Source of the DNA: Castellaniella sp040276085
GTDB lineage: Bacteria; Pseudomonadota; Gammaproteobacteria; Burkholderiales; Burkholderiaceae_B
Length of the DNA: 64,000 nt
Direction of reading: 5' to 3'
Assembly (NCBI RefSeq): GCF_040276085.1
Contig: NZ_JBELOK010000001.1
Coordinates: forward strand, 62,001 to 126,000
The position numbers and the translations under genes were made by a program. Shown here piece by piece: positions 8,433 to 16,513 of this stretch. Numbering within the stretch: the first letter of the stretch is position 1; each line of letters opens with the position of its first letter. Under the pieces are notes generated by a model that was given only the letters and a program-made list of their open reading frames with translations, did not search any database and was not told the DNA's origin.

Positions 8433-8934
8433 ACAGGGCCAGCGTTACAGCATAGAACTCCCAACCCTGGGGAAACGCATTGCCCAGATCTAGCTCCATG
8501 GCAAAGCCCAGCATGCCAACCAGCACATAGCCTACCAGCAGCTCGAGGAAGCGGTCGATGAACAGCTTGCCGGAGCCCGCGGGTTTTGCCTGACGAGCGG
8601 CTGTATCCGATGCCGTCGGCTGACGCAATGCGGCCAGCCAGCCCGCAGCGGACAGCAAGGCTGCCGCCAACCCGATACTGATCAGTAATTTAAAGATAAA
8701 CAGGGTATCTCCGACGCCGCCGAATGAGCTGCCCACCAGTTTCAGGGTGCCCCATGACCACGCTGCCAGAAGCACCAGAAACCCCAGGCCAAACAACCAT
8801 CGGATGCCGTCACCCCAGGCCTGCAGCGCCTGCGCCCAAGGCCAGGGCGCCAGCGGACGATCCAGCACGAAAGGCAGGTTGGCCAGCAGCAAGGCGCCGA
8901 GGATAACCAGCCAGACAGAGATGGTGAGGGTCAT
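8368..8934 (-). CDS. Enlarged DUF2818-like membrane protein downstream of nuoN
   Basis: The 188-residue membrane protein follows nuoN by 18 bp. The first 25 residues (SVWLVILGALLLANLPF) and the last 65 (LFIDRFLELLVGYVLVG... then FPQGWEFYAVTLALFMVLGYPGFV) match what I remember of DUF2818, a family of about 100 residues found after nuoN in Burkholderiales. Residues 31-122 look like an insertion containing two further hydrophobic segments (about 45-62 and 77-102) and a polar linker (104-122). The function of DUF2818 is unknown; position suggests a role in assembly or stability of complex I. The stop lies 65 nt inside the end of the convergent flavoenzyme gene. Confidence 0.75.
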   Translation of the reverse strand: MTLTISVWLVILGALLLANLPFVLDRPLAPWPWAQALQAWGDGIRWLFGLGFLVLLAAWSWGTLKLVGSSFGGVGDTLFIFKLLISIGLAAALLSAAGWLAALRQPTASDTAARQAKPAGSGKLFIDRFLELLVGYVLVGMLGFAMELDLGNAFPQGWEFYAVTLALFMVLGYPGFVWCYMLQRRRLR

Positions 8935-8952
8935 GAATACCTTTACGGGGGG

Positions 8953-10437
8953 TCAGAATCGCAGCGACTGCTGGATGACATTGATACACAATGCCATTAG
9001 ACCACCAGGCAAGATACCCAAACCAATTACCAACAGGCCATTCAGGGACATCACACCACGGGTAGCCAGCGTGCCGGCGCCCAGAGTGACGTTGTCGTCG
9101 GGCTCGTCGAAATAGGCGGTTTTGACCACGCGCAGGTAATAGAAGGCACCAATGACGGACATCATCACCGCAAACACAGCCAGAGGCACATGGCCGGCGC
9201 TGATCAGGGCCTGCAGCACCACCAGCTTGGCGTAAAAGCCAGACAGCGGGGGAATCCCGGCCAAAGAGAACATCGCCAGCAGCAGCACACCGGCCAGCAG
9301 AGGATTGCGCCGGTTCAGGCCTTTGAGGTCGGCGATTTCTTCGCACTCAAACCCTTGGCGCGACATCAGCATGATCAGGCCAAAGGTGGACAGCGTGGTG
9401 AGCACATAGATGACGATATAGAACAGTGACGCACCGTACGCCGCCGCACTGGCACCGGCCTGACCCTCGAACACGCCCGAGAGCAGGCCCAAAAACACAA
9501 AGCCCATATGGGAGATGGTGGAATACGCCAGCATGCGCTTGAAGTTGGTTTGCGCGATGGCCACGATATTGCCGATAGCCAGCGAAAGTGCCGCCATGAT
9601 CAGCAGCATCGGCTGCCAATCCACTGCAATACCGTGCAGGGCTTCGATCAGCAGGCGCAGGGTGATGGCAAACGCCGCAAACTTGGGTGCCGAGCCAACC
9701 AGCAGGGTAACCGTGGTGGGCGCGCCCTGATAGACGTCGGGTGTCCACATATGAAACGGTGCGGCGGTAAGCTTGAACGCCAGGCCCGAGACAATGAACA
9801 CCACACCAAACACCAGCGGCAGGCGCTGAGCGCCGCCGTCGCGGATCACCTGGGCGATCTCGGCCAGGCCCAACTGGCCTGTGGCACCGTAAATCATGGA
9901 CATGCCATAGAGCAAAATACCGGAGGCCAAGCACCCGAGCACATAGTATTTCATGGCGGCCTCGGTGGAGGCGACATGATCTCGGCGCAAGGCCACCAGC
10001 GCATACAGCGCAAAAGACATGAGCTCGACGCCCAGGTACACGGTGAGCATGCTGCCTGCGGAGATCATGACGAACTCGCCCAGCAACATCAGCAGCGTGA
10101 GCGAATACATCTCGCCGCCCCGGGCCATCATGTCACGCTTCTCGGCATAGGCACGGCCATAGATCAGCGTGACCGCCACAGCGATGGCCGACAGGATTTT
10201 CAGGAAGTGGCCCAGCGAATCGGCCACGTACAGGCTGCTGAAGGTGCGTCCCTGCACGCCCTCGCTCCACTGGCCCCAGGACACCAGCACCGCAATGACC
10301 AGCGTGGCCATGGTGAGCATGAAGGTCATGCGCCGCTGGGGCTCGTTGCCAAAGGCGTCGATCAGCAGCACGGCTCCGGTCAACACCAGCAGGACGATCT
10401 CGGGAGTCGCCAGCGCGAAGTCGAAAAGATTTTGCAT
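8953..10437 (-). CDS. nuoN: NADH-quinone oxidoreductase subunit N
   Basis: The 494-residue polytopic subunit is one of three antiporter-like proton-pumping subunits (N, M, L) in the membrane arm of complex I. The sequence is almost entirely hydrophobic helices and includes the family motifs around FKLTAAPFHMWTPDVYQGAPT (helix with the functional Lys) and FKRMLAYSTISHMGF. Length matches the family. It lies 12 bp after nuoM and precedes the DUF2818-like gene, being the last canonical nuo gene of the operon. Confidence 0.96.
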   Translation of the reverse strand: MQNLFDFALATPEIVLLVLTGAVLLIDAFGNEPQRRMTFMLTMATLVIAVLVSWGQWSEGVQGRTFSSLYVADSLGHFLKILSAIAVAVTLIYGRAYAEKRDMMARGGEMYSLTLLMLLGEFVMISAGSMLTVYLGVELMSFALYALVALRRDHVASTEAAMKYYVLGCLASGILLYGMSMIYGATGQLGLAEIAQVIRDGGAQRLPLVFGVVFIVSGLAFKLTAAPFHMWTPDVYQGAPTTVTLLVGSAPKFAAFAITLRLLIEALHGIAVDWQPMLLIMAALSLAIGNIVAIAQTNFKRMLAYSTISHMGFVFLGLLSGVFEGQAGASAAAYGASLFYIVIYVLTTLSTFGLIMLMSRQGFECEEIADLKGLNRRNPLLAGVLLLAMFSLAGIPPLSGFYAKLVVLQALISAGHVPLAVFAVMMSVIGAFYYLRVVKTAYFDEPDDNVTLGAGTLATRGVMSLNGLLVIGLGILPGGLMALCINVIQQSLRF

Positions 10438-10449
10438 CGTGATTCCGGT

Positions 10450-11949
10450 CTACAGTTTCGATTGAGCGACGTGATCCAGCAGCGCCTGCACGGACGGGTG
10501 CATCAGATCGGTGAAGAAGCTGGGGTAGATCCCCATGAAGAGGGTAAGAATGGCCAGCAGCCCGAGGATCAGGAACTCGCGGCGGCACAGATCCTGCATG
10601 CCGTTTACTTGTTCGTTGACCACCGGGCCAAAGGCCACGCGCTTGACCATCCACAGCGAGTAACCCGCGCCCCAGATCAGCGCCGAGGCTGCCAGCAAGC
10701 CGATCCAGAAGTTGTACTGAACAGCCCCTAGAATGACGGTGAACTCGCCCACAAAGCCGCTGGTGCCCGGCAGGCCCGCATTGGCCATGGAGAACAGCAC
10801 AAAATACGTGACAAAGCGCGGCATGCGATTGACGATACCGCCATATGCATCAATGCGCCGTGTGTGCAGGCGATCGTACATCACGCCAATACACATGAAC
10901 ATCGCCCCGGACACAAAGCCGTGGGAGATCATCTGGATGATGGCGCCTTCGAGGCCGGTGATGTTAAAGACGAAGAAGCCCAGGGTGACAAACCCCATGT
11001 GCGCCACAGAAGAATACGCCACCAGCTTTTTCATGTCGTCTTGCACAATCGCCACCAGGCCAATGTAGATGACAGCCACCAGCGACAGCGCAATCATGAT
11101 GCCTGCCAGGCTATGAGACGCATCGGGTGCGATCGGCAGCGAGAAGCGCAGGAAAGCGTAGGCACCGAGCTTGAGCATGATGGCCGCCAGCACGATGGAG
11201 CCGCCCGTGGGGGCCTCGACGTGCGCGTCGGGCAACCACGTGTGGATGGGCCACATCGGGATCTTGACCGCAAACGCGGCAAACAGCGCCACGAAGATGA
11301 ACATCTGCTCGGTGTAGCTCAGGCGCACCTGATGCCAGGTGGCAATATCAAACGACTGACCCGACACATGCCACAGGTAGATGAAGGCGATCAGGGTGAG
11401 CAGAGAACCCAGCAAGGTGTACAGGAAGAACTTGAAGGCCGCATACACGCGGTTGGGGCCGCCCCAGGCACCGATGATGATGTACATCGGGATGAGCGTG
11501 GCCTCGAAGAACACGTAAAACAGCATGCCGTCGAGCGCACAGAACACGCCAACCATGAGGCCTGACAAAATCAGGAAGGCCGCCATGTACTGCGCCACGC
11601 GAGACTTGATAACCTCCCAGCCCGCCAGCACCACAATGATGGTGATGAAGGCTGTGAGCAGCACAAACCACACGGAGATGCCGTCGATCCCCAGGTGGTA
11701 ATTGAGGTTGAAAGCCTCGATCCAGGGAGTGTTCTCGACAAACTGCATGTCGGCCGTACGCGGATTGAACCCGGTGTACAGCGGCAGTGTGACCAGAAAG
11801 CTGATAATCGAGCCCACCAGCGACAGCACGCGGGCAGGCCCGGGGTTGTCGTCGCGGCCAACCAGCAACACCAGCAGCCCGAAAAAGATCGGGACAAAAA
11901 TCGAGAGAGTCAGCCAGGGGAGTGTAGAAGACGCCATTTCGCTAGCCAT
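10450..11949 (-). CDS. nuoM: NADH-quinone oxidoreductase subunit M
   Basis: The 499-residue antiporter-like membrane subunit pumps protons in complex I. Diagnostic stretches are YVFFEATLIPMYIIIG (conserved acidic residue in a membrane helix), FAVKIPMWPIHTWLPDAHVEAPT (conserved Lys and Pro-rich turn) and MKKLVAYSSVAHMGF. The ATG at 11949 shares one base with the nuoL stop (TGATG); a second ATG at 11937 is possible. The open frame continues upstream in a shadow of nuoL and was not used. Confidence 0.96.
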   Translation of the reverse strand: MASEMASSTLPWLTLSIFVPIFFGLLVLLVGRDDNPGPARVLSLVGSIISFLVTLPLYTGFNPRTADMQFVENTPWIEAFNLNYHLGIDGISVWFVLLTAFITIIVVLAGWEVIKSRVAQYMAAFLILSGLMVGVFCALDGMLFYVFFEATLIPMYIIIGAWGGPNRVYAAFKFFLYTLLGSLLTLIAFIYLWHVSGQSFDIATWHQVRLSYTEQMFIFVALFAAFAVKIPMWPIHTWLPDAHVEAPTGGSIVLAAIMLKLGAYAFLRFSLPIAPDASHSLAGIMIALSLVAVIYIGLVAIVQDDMKKLVAYSSVAHMGFVTLGFFVFNITGLEGAIIQMISHGFVSGAMFMCIGVMYDRLHTRRIDAYGGIVNRMPRFVTYFVLFSMANAGLPGTSGFVGEFTVILGAVQYNFWIGLLAASALIWGAGYSLWMVKRVAFGPVVNEQVNGMQDLCRREFLILGLLAILTLFMGIYPSFFTDLMHPSVQALLDHVAQSKL

Positions 11950-13979
11950 CAATGAACCATCAGGACGAAGAATGTGAGAAACACCATGATGCCGATGATC
12001 ATGGCGAAGGCGTAGTGATAGATGTAGCCCGACTGCAGCAACCGCGCAGTAGCGGCCGTGGCCCCCACCAGACGCGCACTGCCGTTGACGATCAGGCCAT
12101 CGATAATGCCGCGATCGCCGCCCTGCCACAAACCGTGGCCCAGGCCGCGTACCAGGCGTGCCAACACCTGTTCGTTAAACCAGTCGAAGTAGTACTTGTT
12201 GTCGAGCAAGCGATAGATCGGCGCCAAACGACGCGCCATCGCCGCCGGTACCGACGGATTGACCAGCCAGCAATACCAGGCCACCACAAAACCAGCCAGC
12301 AGCAGCAGGAATGGTACAGAGGTAAGCCCGTGCAAGCCAAAGCCTACCCAGCCGTGCCATTCTTCCGCCAGGGCGGCCATGGCCGGGTGCTGGGCCAGCA
12401 CCGTGATGGACTTGCCAAAATAGCCGTTGAACAAGAGCGGATCGACAAACCACACCCCGGCCACCACTGACATGACAGCCAGGACAGACAAAGGCAAAGT
12501 GACTACCCAGGGTGACTCTTTAGGCTTGGCACCATGCAAGGCATGGATGGCCGGGCCGTCACCGTGGCTGACCCAATGGGCGTGATCGTGATCGTGCTCG
12601 ACATCCTGCGGATAGCGCTCTTTGCCGTGGAACACCAGGAAGTACAGACGGAAGGAGTACAGCGAGGTAACGAACACGCCGCTGAGCGTCAGCACATAGG
12701 CAAAGCCGGCACCCGGGATATTGGCCGCGTGGGCCACCGCAATGATGCTTTCTTTGGAGTAGAAGCCCGAGAAAAATGGCGTCCCTACCAGGGCCAGGGT
12801 GCCAATCAGCATCGTAATCCAGGTGATGGGCATGCGTTTCCAGAGCCCGCCCATATGGCGCATGTCCTGGTCGTGCAGCATCCCCATGATGACCGAACCC
12901 GCACCCAGGAACAGCAGGGCCTTGAAGAAGGCGTGCGTCATCAGGTGGAAGATGGCCACGGAGTATGCGGAGGCGCCCAGCGCCACCACCATATAGCCCA
13001 GCTGCGACAAGGTGGAATACGCCACCACGCGCTTGATATCGTTTTGCACCACCCCGAGAATGCCCAGGAACAGCGCGCCAAACGCACCGATCACCATGAT
13101 CACGGACAAGGCGGTTTCGCTGAGCTCGAACACGGGCGAGAAACGTGCCACCATGAAAATGCCGGCCGTCACCATGGTGGCCGCGTGGATCAGGGCAGAA
13201 ATTGGTGTGGGGCCTTCCATGGAATCGGGCAGCCACACATGCAGCGGGGCTTGTGCCGATTTACCCATCGCACCCACAAACAGGCACAGACACGCCACGG
13301 TAAGCATTTGCCAATCGGTGCCCGGGAAAACAATGGCGCCGAGTTTGTCGGCTTGCGCGAAGACCTCGGCGTAATTGAGGCTGCCACCATAGGCATACAA
13401 CAGGCCGATGCCCAGCACGAAGCCGAAATCACCCACGCGGTTGACCATGAAGGCCTTTAAGTTGGCAAACACGGCCGAGGGCTTGGAATAATAAAAGCCG
13501 ATCAGCAGATACGACACCAGGCCGACAGCCTCCCAGCCAAAGAACAGCTGGAGCATGTTGTTGGCCATCACCAGCATCAGCATGGAGAAGGTAAACAGGG
13601 AGATATACGAGAAGAACCGGTTATAACCGGGGTCTTCGGCCATATAGCCAATGGTGTAGATGTGCACCATCAGGGACACACCGGTTACCACCACCATCAT
13701 CAATGCGGTAAGCGAATCAATGAGGAACCCGATCTCGAACTTGAACGGCCCGATCATGGACCAGGTATAGATGGTGCCATCGAAGGTTTGGCCATCCAGC
13801 ACCTGCTGCAGCACAATGAGCGAGCCGATAAAGGAAATGGCCACCCCGAGGATGGTGAGGGCATGCGAGCCGCGGCGGCCAATCCACGAGCCCATGAAGC
13901 CCGTGCCAAAAAAGCCGACCAGCACTGCGGACACCAGTGGTGCCAGGGCGATCAACAAATAAAGACTTTGCGCTGTCAT
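11949..13979 (-). CDS. nuoL: NADH-quinone oxidoreductase subunit L
   Basis: The 676-residue distal antiporter-like subunit carries the long lateral helix of complex I at its C-terminus. Seen are an N-terminal hydrophobic region, FFGWEAVGLVSYLLIGF, MGKSAQAPLHVWLPDSMEGPT and the IKRVVAYSTLSQLGYM stretch, then a more polar region with a His/Asp-rich cytoplasmic loop (about residues 460-490: DVEHDHDHAHWVSHGDG) and final helices. Length is in the normal range. It is located 7 bp after nuoK. The His-rich loop is a local feature that may vary between species. Confidence 0.96.
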   Translation of the reverse strand: MTAQSLYLLIALAPLVSAVLVGFFGTGFMGSWIGRRGSHALTILGVAISFIGSLIVLQQVLDGQTFDGTIYTWSMIGPFKFEIGFLIDSLTALMMVVVTGVSLMVHIYTIGYMAEDPGYNRFFSYISLFTFSMLMLVMANNMLQLFFGWEAVGLVSYLLIGFYYSKPSAVFANLKAFMVNRVGDFGFVLGIGLLYAYGGSLNYAEVFAQADKLGAIVFPGTDWQMLTVACLCLFVGAMGKSAQAPLHVWLPDSMEGPTPISALIHAATMVTAGIFMVARFSPVFELSETALSVIMVIGAFGALFLGILGVVQNDIKRVVAYSTLSQLGYMVVALGASAYSVAIFHLMTHAFFKALLFLGAGSVIMGMLHDQDMRHMGGLWKRMPITWITMLIGTLALVGTPFFSGFYSKESIIAVAHAANIPGAGFAYVLTLSGVFVTSLYSFRLYFLVFHGKERYPQDVEHDHDHAHWVSHGDGPAIHALHGAKPKESPWVVTLPLSVLAVMSVVAGVWFVDPLLFNGYFGKSITVLAQHPAMAALAEEWHGWVGFGLHGLTSVPFLLLLAGFVVAWYCWLVNPSVPAAMARRLAPIYRLLDNKYYFDWFNEQVLARLVRGLGHGLWQGGDRGIIDGLIVNGSARLVGATAATARLLQSGYIYHYAFAMIIGIMVFLTFFVLMVH

Positions 13980-13986
13980 GACGCCC

Positions 13987-14298
13987 TTACCCCTTCAACT
14001 GGTCGAGTTTGTCTACGCTGATATTGCTGAGATTACGGAACAGCAGTACCAGGATGGCCAGACCGATTGCCGCCTCGGCGGCCGCCACGGTTAACACAAA
14101 GAACACAAACACCTGGCCATCGGGATTGCCCGACCAGACCGAAAAGGCGACGAAGTTCATGTTGGCCGACAGCAAGATAAGCTCGATCGACATCAGCAGC
14201 ACAATGAGATTGCGCCGATTAAGAAAAAAACCAAAGACGCCAAAGGCAAACAGGATGGCCCCGACAATCAGGTAGTGGCTTAGACCGATTTCCATCAT
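13987..14298 (-). CDS. nuoK: NADH-quinone oxidoreductase subunit K
   Basis: The 103-residue, three-helix membrane subunit resembles MrpC and helps form the proton path next to NuoJ and NuoN. Conserved acidic residues lie within membrane helices (MSIELILLSANMNFV and AAAEAAIGLAILV). Two adjacent ATG codons are available; the first (14298) gives an ATGA overlap with the nuoJ stop and has AAGGAG 7 nt upstream, the second (14295) would be 10 nt from it. Confidence 0.95.
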   Translation of the reverse strand: MMEIGLSHYLIVGAILFAFGVFGFFLNRRNLIVLLMSIELILLSANMNFVAFSVWSGNPDGQVFVFFVLTVAAAEAAIGLAILVLLFRNLSNISVDKLDQLKG

Positions 14299-14924
14299 TT
14301 TTCGGCTCCTTCGGTTTCCGGGGCGTCGGGTGTTTCTACCACGGCAGACATCTTGACGATACGCAGGCGATCAGACGCCTTGACGCGTACCTGGCTGCTT
14401 GGGCGCGTGCGTTTGAAATCGGTACGTTTGCGCATGGTCAGGGCGATGGCCGCAATCATGCCCACCAGCAGGATGAGACCGCCAATTTGTACGGCGTAGG
14501 CAAAATGCGTGTACATCGCGGTGCCCAGCGCCAGCGTGTTGTCGAAGTCGTCGGCCGGTACCGGCAGCGCCGAGGCATCACCCCAGGAGCGCACCAGCAC
14601 AAACGCCATCTCCAGCACCATCACGCCACCAATGGTGAGCCCCAGCGGCAAATACACCTTGAGACCGGAGGTGAGGCCTTCAAGCTTCATGTCCAACATC
14701 ATCACCACGAACAAAAACAGCACCATTACGGCGCCCACATACACAATCAACAATGCCAGCGCCAGGAATTCAGCCTGGATCAGCATCCACATCATGGAAG
14801 CAGTAAAGAAGGTGAGAATCAGGTGCAGCACGCCGGTAACCGGGCTGGTGGCAGTGATGACCCGAAAGGCCGCCACCACCAGCACGATGGCCAGCAGATA
14901 AAACAGTATGGATTGAAAACTCAT
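14295..14924 (-). CDS. nuoJ: NADH-quinone oxidoreductase subunit J
   Basis: The 209-residue membrane subunit has five predicted hydrophobic helices in the first 165 residues, including LIVYVGAVMVLFLFVVMM, the helix whose bulge links the quinone site to proton pumping. The last 45 residues (from about KRTDFKRTRP) form a charged tail, ending in an acidic Glu/Ala-rich segment. It overlaps nuoK by 4 nt and lies 16 bp after nuoI. Confidence 0.95.
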   Translation of the reverse strand: MSFQSILFYLLAIVLVVAAFRVITATSPVTGVLHLILTFFTASMMWMLIQAEFLALALLIVYVGAVMVLFLFVVMMLDMKLEGLTSGLKVYLPLGLTIGGVMVLEMAFVLVRSWGDASALPVPADDFDNTLALGTAMYTHFAYAVQIGGLILLVGMIAAIALTMRKRTDFKRTRPSSQVRVKASDRLRIVKMSAVVETPDAPETEGAEK

Positions 14925-14940
14925 GATCGGTCTTCCGGCA

Positions 14941-15429
14941 TCAGCGATAAGGTGCGTCGGCAGCGCGACGGGCGGCGATCTCAGGCTCGTAGCGATCGCC
15001 TACGGCCAACAGCATGTCTTTGGTGTAATAAAGATCACCGCGTTTTTCGCCGTGGTACTCGTGCAAGTGGGTCTCGACGATGGCATCGGTTGGACAGGCT
15101 TCTTCGCAGAAACCACAGAAGATGCACTTGGCGAGGTCGATGTCGTAACGTGTGGTACGGCGTGAGCCGTCTTCACGTTGTTCGGACTCGATGGTGATGG
15201 CCAGCGCCGGGCACACGGCTTCGCACAGCTTGCAGGCAATGCAGCGCTCTTCGCCGTTTTCGTAGCGGCGCTGCGCGTGCAGGCCGCGAAAACGTGGCGA
15301 CGTGGGCGTTTTTTCTGCCGGATAGCGCAGGGTAATTTTGCGCTTGAAGAAATACCGGCCCGTCAGGCGCATGCCCTCGAGCATTTCCTTCAGCATCAGA
15401 CTGCCAAAGAAGTCTTTGATTGCTTCCAT
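14941..15429 (-). CDS. nuoI: NADH-quinone oxidoreductase subunit I (two 4Fe-4S clusters)
   Basis: The 162-residue ferredoxin-like subunit carries clusters N6a and N6b at the peripheral arm/membrane junction. The two cysteine motifs are complete: C63-x2-C66-x2-C69-x3-C73 (in CIACKLCEAVCP) and C102-x2-C105-x2-C108-x3-C112 (in CIFCGFCEEACP). The ATG at 15429 has AAGGAG 8 nt upstream; the longer open frame is a shadow of nuoH. Confidence 0.96.
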   Translation of the reverse strand: MEAIKDFFGSLMLKEMLEGMRLTGRYFFKRKITLRYPAEKTPTSPRFRGLHAQRRYENGEERCIACKLCEAVCPALAITIESEQREDGSRRTTRYDIDLAKCIFCGFCEEACPTDAIVETHLHEYHGEKRGDLYYTKDMLLAVGDRYEPEIAARRAADAPYR

Positions 15430-15439
15430 GTCGTACTCC

Positions 15440-16513
15440 TTACTGCCAGATGTTCCAGGGTGTCTGCATCCAGACAGCCACAACCACCAGCCATATCCCG
15501 GTGAGGGGAATGAACACCTTCCAGCCCAGACGCATGATCTGGTCGTAGCGGTAGCGCGGGAAGGTAGCGCGGAACCAGATAAACAGGGAAACCACGAAAA
15601 AGGTTTTGATGCCCAGCCAGAGCCAGCCCGGCACCCAGGTAAATGGCGCGACATCCAGCGGTGGCAGCCAGCCCCCCAGGAACATCACTGCCGCCATGGC
15701 CGACAGCAAAATCATGTTGGCGTATTCGCCCAGAAAAAACAGGGCAAAACCCATGCCGGAGTATTCGACCATGTGGCCGGCCACGATCTCGGACTCGCAC
15801 TCGGCCATGTCAAAGGGGTGGCGGTTCGTTTCAGCCACCGAGGCAATCACGTAGATAACAAACAGCGGCAGCAGCGGCAGCCAGTTCCAGGACAAAATGC
15901 TGATGCCATGGCTGGCAAACCAGCCCGTACCCTGCCCCTGAACAATGCCCGACAGATTAAGCGTGCCCGAGACCAGCAGCACAGTAACCAGCACAAAGCC
16001 CACGGCCAGCTCGTAGGACACCATCTGCGCCGAAGCCCGCAAAGCCGACAGCAGCGCATACTTTGAGTTGGACGCCCAGCCGGCAACAATGACCCCATAC
16101 ACCCCCAACGAGGTAATGGCCATGATGAACAGCAGGCCCGCATTGATATCGGCCAGCACGACTTCGGGCTGGAAGGGGATTACCGCCCAGGCGGCCAGGG
16201 CCGGCATCAGGGTAACCACTGGGGCCACCACATAAAGCACCGGGTTGGCCTTGGTGGGCACAATCAGCTCTTTGGTGAGCAGCTTGAACACATCGGCAAA
16301 AGGCTGCAACAGCCCGCGATAGCCGACGCGGTTAGGCCCCAGACGGATGTGCATGAAGCCAATCATCTTGCGTTCCCAGTACGTAAGATAGGCCACACAC
16401 AAGATGATGGGCACGGCAATGACGACGATCTTGACCAACGTCCAGACCACCAGCCAGGGGGTCTCGCCGATCAGGCCGGTGCCGTAGGCGTTGAGAGTAT
16501 TCAACCAGTCCAT
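15440..16513 (-). CDS. nuoH: NADH-quinone oxidoreductase subunit H
   Basis: The 357-residue membrane subunit forms the quinone chamber and joins the peripheral and membrane arms. Motifs include ERKMIGFMHIRLGPNRVGYRGLLQPFADVFKL in the first matrix-side loop region, VAETNRHPFDMAECESEIVAGHMVEYSGM with its cluster of essential Glu and Asp residues, and the C-terminal FPRYRYDQIMRLGWK. The start overlaps the nuoG stop (TAATG). Confidence 0.96.
   Translation of the reverse strand: MDWLNTLNAYGTGLIGETPWLVVWTLVKIVVIAVPIILCVAYLTYWERKMIGFMHIRLGPNRVGYRGLLQPFADVFKLLTKELIVPTKANPVLYVVAPVVTLMPALAAWAVIPFQPEVVLADINAGLLFIMAITSLGVYGVIVAGWASNSKYALLSALRASAQMVSYELAVGFVLVTVLLVSGTLNLSGIVQGQGTGWFASHGISILSWNWLPLLPLFVIYVIASVAETNRHPFDMAECESEIVAGHMVEYSGMGFALFFLGEYANMILLSAMAAVMFLGGWLPPLDVAPFTWVPGWLWLGIKTFFVVSLFIWFRATFPRYRYDQIMRLGWKVFIPLTGIWLVVVAVWMQTPWNIWQ

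Noticed and set aside
9508..10731. 407-codon open frame antisense to nuoN/nuoM
   Set aside because: It crosses the nuoM-nuoN boundary and reads as a Gln/His-rich shadow of membrane helices.
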